Shown piece after piece: positions 58,172-64,000 of a stretch of 64,000 bases of DNA (the stretch's first letter is position 1; the number at the start of each line of letters is the position of its first letter). The DNA lies in assembly GCF_023544665.1 (NCBI RefSeq), contig NZ_JAMJFL010000007.1, forward strand, positions 227,925-291,924, given 5' to 3'. A model generated the notes under the pieces. The model was not told where the DNA came from and did no database searches. It worked only from the letters and a program-made list of their open reading frames with translations. Source of the stretch: Streptomyces sp. YS415 (GTDB lineage Bacteria; Actinomycetota; Actinomycetes; Streptomycetales; Streptomycetaceae). Made by a program: the position numbers and the translations under genes.

Positions 58172-61100
58172 CGGGTCAACCGCTTCACCGCTTCCTCCAG
58201 TTGCGGCAGCGCCCGCTGGCCCGCCAGCGCCATCGCGATCGCGGCGACCACTCCGGCCCAGGCGATCGGGCCGAGCGGGGTGCAGCCGAACAGGCGGCTG
58301 ACGCCCGGGGTCTGGACCACGGCCACCAGGGCGGCGGCGGAGCCGAGCGAGGTGAGGCGGACCAGGGGGCTGTCGCGGCGGTCGGCGAGGGTCTGGGCGA
58401 GTTGGGTGCCGACCACCGCGCACAGGGCCATCGTCGTGGAGCGCTGGGCCGTGCCCGGGGTGAACCGTCCGATCAGCCAGGCCGCCGTCGCGCCCAGGGT
58501 CGTGGTCAGCGCCCGGTGCCGGATCTGCTCGATCAGCGGGGCGCCGAGCAGGGAGGTGCCGAGCGGCTTGTCGTCCCGGGTCTCCTCGTCGCTCGCGTCC
58601 TGGTGCGGGGTGACCGCGACGGCCATCGCCGGGAACAGGTCCGTGAACAGGTTCACCAGCAGCATCTGCCGGGTGGACAGCGGCGCGGATCCGCCGAGGA
58701 TCGTGCCGATGATGCCGAAGCCCACCTCGCCGGCGTTGCCGCCGATGAGGATGGCGATGGCGTCGGCGACGCTGTGCCACAGGGCGCGGCCCTCGGCGAT
58801 GGCCTCGATGAGGACGGTGAGGTCGTCGTCGGTGAGCACCAGGTCGGCGGCGTTGCGGGCGGCGGCCGAGCCGCGGGCGTTGATGCCGACGCCGATGTCC
58901 GCGGCACGGATGGCGGCCGCGTCGTTGGCGCCGTCGCCGACCATGCCGACCACCCGGCCGGAGTCGCGCAGTGCCTCGACGACCTGGAGTTTCTGTTCGG
59001 GCGCGACCCGGGCCACGACGCCGACGTCGTGCAGCATGCGGGCCCGCTCCGACCGGTCGGCGGCGGCGAGTTCGTCGCCGGTGACCACGGCCGTGTCCTC
59101 GGGCCAGCCCAGTTCCACGGCGATGGCGAGGGCGGTCTGCGGGTGATCGCCGGTCAGCATCACGGGCCGTACGCCTTCGTCGCGCAGCCCGTGCACGAGC
59201 GCCTGCGAGGTCTCGCGGGGGACGTCGGCCAGGGCGAGCAGGCCGGTGAACTCCAGGTCGCGCAGGGGCTCTTCGAGGGTGGCCGCGTCGTCCGTCGGCT
59301 GCCTGCGCCGGGCGACCGCGAGGACGCGCAGGCCGTCGCGGGCCAGGGCGTGGGCGGTCTCGTCGGCGTGGTCGGGCAGGTCGGAGCAGGCGGGCAGCAC
59401 GGTTTCCGGGGCGCCCTTGACCACCAGCATGCGCTCGTCGTCCCCGGTGTGGCCCACGGCGGCGGCGTAGCCGCGGGCGGCCTCGAAGGGCAGGCCCTCG
59501 GTCTGCGTCCACTCGGGGTCCTCCTGAGCGGCGTCCAGGACGGCCTCGTCGGTGGCGTGGACGGGGCGGCCGGTGCCGCCGTTTAGCACCGGGCAGGCGC
59601 GCGCGGCGACCCGCAGGACCTCGGCGCTGGTCTCGGCGTCGGGCTTGGCGGTGGTGCCGTCGGCGTCGGTGACGCGGTACAGGCGGAGGCGGTTCTCGGT
59701 GAGGGTGCCCGTCTTGTCGAAGCACAGGGTGTCCATCCGGCCGAGCGCCTCCAGGGTGCGCGGGGCCCGTACCAGGACGCCCCGCTGGCTGAGCCGGCGT
59801 GCGGCGGCCAGTTGGGCGGCCGTGGCCACCAGCGGCAGGCCCTCGGGGACGGCGGCCACCGCCACCGCCACGCCGCCGCTGACCGCCTGCCGGATGGGGG
59901 TGCCGCGCAGCAGGGAGAGGCCGGTGACCGCGGCGCCGCCCGCCATGGTCAGCGGCAGGGCCTTGGAGGTGAGTTCCTGCAGCCGGGCCTGCACGCCGGC
60001 CGACGGGGGCTTGCGGGCGGCGAGGGAGACGGCACGAGAGGCCTCGGTGCGGTCGCCGGTCTCCACGACCACGGCCCGGGCGTGTCCGGCGACGACGGTG
60101 GTGCCCTCGAAGACCATGCAGCGGCGGTCGGCGACGGGTGCGTGCGGGGTGGGGGCGGTCTGCTTGTCGACCGGCAGGGACTCGCCGGTGAGCGCGGACT
60201 CGTCGACCTCCAGGCCGTCCTCCCACAGGAGCCGGGCGTCGGCGGGGACCACGTCGTCGGCCTTGAGCTCGATGATCTGGCCGGGGATGAGCTTGGCGGC
60301 GTCGACGGTGCGCGGGGATGTCGTCTCGTCCCCGGTTTCGTCCGACGCGAGGCGGGCCTTGCGCTTCTGTTCCGCGAGCAGTCCGGCCAGCGCGCGTTCG
60401 GCCCGCAGCCGCTGGATGCCGCCGACCAGGGCGTTCAGGTCGAGTGCGCCGACGACGAGCAGGGCGTCCATGGCCGAGCCGAGGATCGCCGAGGCCGCCG
60501 AGCCGACCGCGAGCACCGGGGTGAGGGGGTCGTCCAGTTCGCCGCGCACGGCGCGGGCCAGGTGCAGCGTCCAGCGGGCCGGCGCCAGGGCGGGGACGCG
60601 TGCCGCGGCGTCGGCGGCCCGCTGGACGCGGGTGGTCGCCTGCTCCACGACCGACGGCTCCCCCTCGGTGCGGCGGCGCAGCCGGGCCCGTACGTCGGAG
60701 GGCCGCAGGGCGTGCCAGGCCACCCGCGCGCGGGGGTGCGGGGCGCGGGTGGTCGCCACGCCGACGGCGCCGCGCGCTCCGGACAGCAGCGCGAACGCGG
60801 CGCCCAGGTCGACGGGGGCGTGCTTGAGCCCGGGCAGGAGGCTGTGCCGGCCGCGCCGGGACTCGCCGACGGCGACGAGCAGCCCGGAGAGCGCGGCGCC
60901 GGAGCGGGCCAGCGTCTGGGAGCTGCGGCCCACTTTGCGGGCGACGGGCACGGACATGAGCAGGCGCCATACGTCGGCGAGTCCGCCCGGGGCGACCACG
61001 TCCGCGGCCCACACCACGGGCGCGTCGCGGTCCGCGAGCGCGACGGCCACGTCGGAGCTGAGCAGTCCGTTCCAGACCTCGGTGTCGTCGCCGGACTCCG

Positions 61101-62448
61101 GTCGGGCGACGGTGACGACGCCGCCGTGTTCGCGCAGCGACTGCACCACGTCGGCGAGCGGCCGGTCGCGTACGACGCGGTCGGCGAGGGCCGTGAAGTC
61201 CTCCAGGGCGGGATGGTCGACGACCACGATGCGCAGGCCGGCCTGGCGGGCGGCGTCCAGGACGGCCTCGGTCCAGGCGTCCGCGCAGACCTCCTCGTCG
61301 CCGGTGCACAGGGCGCTGGGGTGCAGGACGAGGGTGCGCGCGGTCTCCAGCCGCCGCAACCGCTCGGGGTCGCGCACGAGGACTCCGGTGCGGGCCAGGG
61401 CGCAGCCGAGGACGGCGTTGAAGGCGGCGGGGCCGTAGCGGGCGGCCTTGGGGGAGCCGGCGAGGACGGCTTCGGCGGCCTCGGAGGTGTCGTGCTTGAC
61501 CAGCAGGGTCGCCAGGGCGCCGACCACGCTGCCGGTCTCGGCGTGGTTGGCGTACTCGTGGGCGGGGGTGGCGCGCAACGGCGGGCGCGCGCAGGCGTCG
61601 GGGGGCACGTCGGAGCGGTCGGGTGAGCAGAGCCGGTCGTGGACCGTGTCGAAGGCGGCGGCCCGGGCCATGGTCTCCGCGAGCTGGAAGGAGCGCAGGG
61701 TCGCGTCGAGGAGCAGGGAGGTCGGGGTCTGTCCGGCGCCGTGCGTGGCGGCGTTGACGGCGGCCAGGATCAGGTCGGTGCGGTCGCGGCCGTAGCGGTC
61801 GCGGAGCCAGCCGCGGAAGCGGGGGTTCTCGCGCAGCAGGGTGACGGCGGCGGTGACGAAGCGGGGCGAGGGCGGCAGCCGGAGCGCGTACGCGGTGACC
61901 GCGGCGCCGGTGCCGAGCGCGTCGGCCAGGAGGGCCGCGGCGGCGATGCGGATGCCGCCGGGGTCGCCCGGGTGGGTGATGTCCTCGATGGACTCGTCGC
62001 CCGGGCCGAGGCCGTGCCGTTCGGCGAGGGCGGTCGCCTTCTCCACCACCCGGTCGGTGAGGGCCTCGTCGGTCGCGGCCACCACCAGGCGGGCCAGTCC
62101 GCCGTCCCAGTAGGCGTACGCCACCTCCGGATGGTCCGCGAGGGCCGCGGCCACCCGCCGCGCGGCCTGTGCCGTCCCGCCCTCCCGCCGCACCCGGTCC
62201 GACGCGGCCCGCAGGGCCAGATGCGCCCGCTTGCCGGACCGCCAGTGAGCGTCGCCGCCCGGCAGCGCGTTCCGGGCGACGCGGGTCATCCTGACGACGG
62301 CGTCGGCGCTCCGCACCCCGGCGCGGGCCGTCCCGGCCGCCGCGCCGGCGGCGGCGCTCACGGCGGGCACGGCGCCGCGCGCCAGCAGCCGGGGCCCGGC
62401 CATGACGAGACCGGCCGCGGCGGCCGAGGTGTGTGTCAGCAAGCCCAT
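58168..62448 (-). CDS. CtpI-like giant cation-transporting P-type ATPase
   Basis: A 1426-residue ATPase; most P-ATPases have 700-950. The C-terminal half is a complete P2-like pump: TGES at 754, PEGLP at 868, phosphorylated DKTGT at 911-915, KGAPE in the nucleotide domain, and MVGDGANDAAAIRAADIGVG from 1169. The N-terminal half resembles mycobacterial CtpI/CtpH and looks like a decayed copy of a P domain: VLHPSAL (about 374) stands where DKTGT should be, and LSSDVAVALADRDAPVVWAA recalls the end of such a domain. The transported ion is unknown. It lies 8 bases downstream of a small coupled gene. Confidence 0.9.
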   Translation of the reverse strand: MGLLTHTSAAAAGLVMAGPRLLARGAVPAVSAAAGAAAGTARAGVRSADAVVRMTRVARNALPGGDAHWRSGKRAHLALRAASDRVRREGGTAQAARRVAAALADHPEVAYAYWDGGLARLVVAATDEALTDRVVEKATALAERHGLGPGDESIEDITHPGDPGGIRIAAAALLADALGTGAAVTAYALRLPPSPRFVTAAVTLLRENPRFRGWLRDRYGRDRTDLILAAVNAATHGAGQTPTSLLLDATLRSFQLAETMARAAAFDTVHDRLCSPDRSDVPPDACARPPLRATPAHEYANHAETGSVVGALATLLVKHDTSEAAEAVLAGSPKAARYGPAAFNAVLGCALARTGVLVRDPERLRRLETARTLVLHPSALCTGDEEVCADAWTEAVLDAARQAGLRIVVVDHPALEDFTALADRVVRDRPLADVVQSLREHGGVVTVARPESGDDTEVWNGLLSSDVAVALADRDAPVVWAADVVAPGGLADVWRLLMSVPVARKVGRSSQTLARSGAALSGLLVAVGESRRGRHSLLPGLKHAPVDLGAAFALLSGARGAVGVATTRAPHPRARVAWHALRPSDVRARLRRRTEGEPSVVEQATTRVQRAADAAARVPALAPARWTLHLARAVRGELDDPLTPVLAVGSAASAILGSAMDALLVVGALDLNALVGGIQRLRAERALAGLLAEQKRKARLASDETGDETTSPRTVDAAKLIPGQIIELKADDVVPADARLLWEDGLEVDESALTGESLPVDKQTAPTPHAPVADRRCMVFEGTTVVAGHARAVVVETGDRTEASRAVSLAARKPPSAGVQARLQELTSKALPLTMAGGAAVTGLSLLRGTPIRQAVSGGVAVAVAAVPEGLPLVATAAQLAAARRLSQRGVLVRAPRTLEALGRMDTLCFDKTGTLTENRLRLYRVTDADGTTAKPDAETSAEVLRVAARACPVLNGGTGRPVHATDEAVLDAAQEDPEWTQTEGLPFEAARGYAAAVGHTGDDERMLVVKGAPETVLPACSDLPDHADETAHALARDGLRVLAVARRRQPTDDAATLEEPLRDLEFTGLLALADVPRETSQALVHGLRDEGVRPVMLTGDHPQTALAIAVELGWPEDTAVVTGDELAAADRSERARMLHDVGVVARVAPEQKLQVVEALRDSGRVVGMVGDGANDAAAIRAADIGVGINARGSAAARNAADLVLTDDDLTVLIEAIAEGRALWHSVADAIAILIGGNAGEVGFGIIGTILGGSAPLSTRQMLLVNLFTDLFPAMAVAVTPHQDASDEETRDDKPLGTSLLGAPLIEQIRHRALTTTLGATAAWLIGRFTPGTAQRSTTMALCAVVGTQLAQTLADRRDSPLVRLTSLGSAAALVAVVQTPGVSRLFGCTPLGPIAWAGVVAAIAMALAGQRALPQLEEAVKRLTR

Positions 62449-62456
62449 GGCAACCC

Positions 62457-62900
62457 TCAGTTCTCGGTGCGACGGCCCCGGCGGGCGGTGGACGACTTGT
62501 CGGTGGGGGTCTTCTTGGCCAGTGCCTTCTTGGTGGTGGCCCGGTCGGGGGCCGCCTTGGCGGTGACGGTCCTGGCGGCCCGGTCGGGGGCCGCCTGGGC
62601 GGTGACGGTCCTGCCGGTGGTCGCCGGCGCCGCCCGCTGTTCCTGGGGTCGTGGCTGGGTCAGCCAGGCCACGGCCGCCCCGGTGACGGCAACGGGCCAC
62701 TCCACCAGGCCCGCGACACCGAGCAGACCGGCCCCGGTGTACACCGCGATCCGCCGTCCGCGCGGCGACACGGTGCCGATCACGTCGAGCGCGCCCTCGG
62801 CCGCCTTGCCCACGGTCGCGGCGCCGGGCACCCTGCCGAGCGCGGAGACCGTCATGCGCAGCGGTCGGGGCAGCGTGCTCGACGATGTCTCGTGTGCCAT
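62457..62900 (-). CDS. Small membrane-associated protein with Lys/Ala-rich repeat tail
   Basis: A 147-residue protein next to, and probably co-transcribed with, the giant ATPase gene (8 bases apart). The first half has one or two hydrophobic segments (RIAVYTGAGLLGVAGLVEWP, VAVTGAAVAWL). The C-terminal half is a basic tail with a duplicated RTVTAxAAPDRA unit and KKALAKKTPTDKSS, resembling histone H1-like tails. Its place suggests a partner or regulator of the ATPase. ATG 62900 is used. No family is recognised. Confidence 0.7.
   Translation of the reverse strand: MAHETSSSTLPRPLRMTVSALGRVPGAATVGKAAEGALDVIGTVSPRGRRIAVYTGAGLLGVAGLVEWPVAVTGAAVAWLTQPRPQEQRAAPATTGRTVTAQAAPDRAARTVTAKAAPDRATTKKALAKKTPTDKSSTARRGRRTEN
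62538..62613. repeat. 39-base tandem duplication in the small ATPase-linked gene
   Basis: Two 37-base copies, starting GGCCCGGTCGGGGGCCGCCT at 62538 and 62577, are nearly identical (one substitution) and lie 39 bases apart. The length is a multiple of three, so the encoded 13-residue unit is duplicated in frame. This suggests a recent event. Confidence 0.85.
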
Positions 62901-62948
62901 GGCTATTGTCGCCTCCCGAGCAGATCTCCGCAGCGCGCTGCGGATCAC

Positions 62949-63245
62949 TTCTTGATCCGGCGGGTTCCCGGAATCCGGATTCCGAAAAGGAGGCGGCGGA
63001 GTGACTGCGCCGGGCGGGATGGCGCAGAGAGCCCTTGCCTCCGACCAGGACTGACTGATTTGTTGTGCGCGAACCGTTGACCAGAAAGCGCTTGCACTCT
63101 ACGTTCCGTTCAGCAGCGTGACCGAGCCGCGACGCATTCACCCAAACGGCCACGCTGCACGCACTCACAGTTCCGCATGGTGAACAGCAAGCGTGTACAT
63201 GAACACGACGCATCTGAACCCCCACTCAGTAGAAGGCATCGGGAC
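62949..63245. other. Divergent spacer before the pectate lyase gene
   Basis: No gene is seen in these 297 bases. They hold the promoter and LacI-type site of the pectate lyase gene at 63077-63105, leaving a leader of about 130 bases before ATG 63246. The leader is less GC-rich than the surrounding genes; I could not identify a riboswitch in it. Confidence 0.5.
63077..63105 (+). promoter_or_regulatory. Pectate lyase promoter with operator in the spacer
   Basis: TTGACC (63077-63082) and TACGTT (63100-63105) are spaced by 17 bases. The spacer is occupied by AGAAAGCGCTTGC (63083-63095), a LacI-type AAGCGCTT palindrome identical to the site at 5799. A repressor bound there would block the polymerase, so the gene is probably induced by a pectin-derived sugar. 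Confidence 0.65.
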
Positions 63246-64000
63246 ATGACTTCACGGCACACCAGGCGCCGCGCCCTGATCGGCGGACTCGCCTCACTCG
63301 GCGTCACGGTTGGCATGATCACGACTGGAACGGCACCGGCTGCGCACGCCGCCACCTGGCCCACCCCCAACGGCAGCCAGCCGGTCAGCTCCACCATCGC
63401 CGTCTCCGGCACGGTGGACGGCGGGATGAAGAAGTACTACGGCAGCGGCAATCTGGCGGGCGACGGCCAGGAAGAGGGGCAGGACCCGATCTTCCGGCTC
63501 GCGGCCGGCGCCACGCTGAAGAACGTCATCATCGGCGCACCCGGCGCCGACGGCATCCACTGCGAGGGCAACTGCACGCTCCAGAACGTGTGGTGGGAGG
63601 ACGTCGGCGAGGACGCGGCCACCTTCCGGGGCGGCTCCACGTACACGGTGACCGGCGGCGGCGCGAAGAAGGCCGCCGACAAGGTCTTCCAGCACAACGG
63701 TCCCGGCACGGTGAACATCTCCAACTTCGCCGTCAGCGAGTTCAAGACGCTCTACCGCTCGTGCGGCGACTGCTCCACGTCGTACACACGCAAGGTCAAC
63801 CTCAGCAACATCGAGGTGACCGGCACGGGCACCACGGCGCGCCTCGTCGGCATCAACGTCAACCGCGGCGACGTGGCCACCCTGCGCGGCATCACGATCC
63901 TCAACGACCCGAGCCGCAGGGTGATCCCCTGCCAGAAGTACAACAACAACACGGCGGTCGGCACGGGTCCGGACAGCACGAACTGTCTGTACTCCAGCTC
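63246..64000 (+). CDS. Secreted pectate lyase (PL3 type), 5' part
   Basis: The first 251 codons lie in the window and the frame runs off its right edge. The signal peptide starts MTSRHTRRRALIGG; the RRALI pattern suggests Tat export, and cleavage is likely after AAHA. Mature sequence matches the PL3 parallel beta-helix: GQDPIFRLAAGATLKNVIIG, GADGIHCEGNCTLQNVWWED, and KVFQHNGPGTVNISNFAVSE, followed by YRSCGDC. It cleaves polygalacturonate by calcium-dependent beta-elimination outside the cell. ATG 63246 is the only start before the signal peptide. Confidence 0.93.
   Translation, partial: MTSRHTRRRALIGGLASLGVTVGMITTGTAPAAHAATWPTPNGSQPVSSTIAVSGTVDGGMKKYYGSGNLAGDGQEEGQDPIFRLAAGATLKNVIIGAPGADGIHCEGNCTLQNVWWEDVGEDAATFRGGSTYTVTGGGAKKAADKVFQHNGPGTVNISNFAVSEFKTLYRSCGDCSTSYTRKVNLSNIEVTGTGTTARLVGINVNRGDVATLRGITILNDPSRRVIPCQKYNNNTAVGTGPDSTNCLYSS

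Noticed and set aside
58168..63225. A 1685-residue version of the giant ATPase
   Set aside because: It would run through the separate 62457-62900 gene in another frame and into the lyase promoter; ATG 62448 has the natural N-terminus.
62949..63245. Riboswitch or small RNA in the pectate lyase leader
   Set aside because: No conserved aptamer pattern or strong hairpin was recognised by eye.

Overview
The window looks like a chromosomal segment of a Streptomyces or very close relative. It is very GC-rich with third-position GC bias, uses GTG and TTG starts, and carries families typical of that genus (DUF6421, DUF6986, DUF5937-ArsR, DUF6069, DUF5134, F420-type Ddn oxidoreductase, mycothiol-type DinB proteins). 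All family names come from reading the sequence and from memory; no search was run. I found about 62 protein genes, two of them cut by the window edges, plus one gene remnant. I saw no rRNA, tRNA, CRISPR array, insertion sequence or prophage.

Region by region. 1-2.9 kb: the tail of a copper-type P-ATPase, a GC-rich tandem repeat, a saccharopine-dehydrogenase-like protein and a secreted glycerophosphodiesterase. 3-5.8 kb: a three-gene operon with 4-base overlaps (Gfo/Idh oxidoreductase, DUF6807/PmoA, cupin) under a LacI-type operator, probably sugar or sugar-acid catabolism. 5.9-14.4 kb: a DegT-like aminotransferase and a FemAB-like acyltransferase, a secreted Asp-box propeller, a cyclase, a TetR regulator and a secreted M19-like hydrolase with a discoidin domain. 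14.5-25 kb: small membrane proteins, MerR/methyltransferase and MarR/MFS divergent pairs, a frameshifted expansin-like gene, an M20 amidohydrolase, another MFS and a DM13 protein. 25-32.7 kb: a NarL-type two-component system, a TetR/Ddn divergent pair with repeated operators, a geranylgeranyl-reductase-like enzyme, an M20 dipeptidase and an ATPase-Nudix fusion.

32.8-38.9 kb: a ROK sugar kinase diverging from a LacI regulator, a GGCT-fold-like protein, a membrane Ser/Thr kinase and a DUF6986 aldolase-like enzyme. 39-44.4 kb: etfBA, flavin reductase, thioredoxin, PlsC-type acyltransferase, and a B3/4 plus transglutaminase pair. 44.5-47.7 kb: an operon of DUF6421, a short-chain dehydrogenase and a threonine-aldolase-like lyase. 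48-56.5 kb: a second glycerophosphodiesterase, GNAT, two VOC proteins, an FUSC exporter translationally coupled to its MarR, DUF5134, PAP2, HAD, TetR and a hypothetical protein. 56.6-64 kb: a FprA-type ferredoxin reductase, a remnant of a nucleobase permease, a giant CtpI-like P-ATPase with a degenerate N-terminal copy of the phosphorylation domain, its small neighbour, and the start of a secreted pectate lyase.

The main working links are regulatory. Ten-odd palindromes sit in promoter positions next to a regulator gene or an operon start. An identical 13-base LacI-type site precedes both the pectate lyase and the Gfo/Idh operon, suggesting a shared pectin or uronate response. The least explained units are the DUF6421 operon, the dead-plus-live P-ATPase, the GGCT-like protein and the DUF6807 operon.
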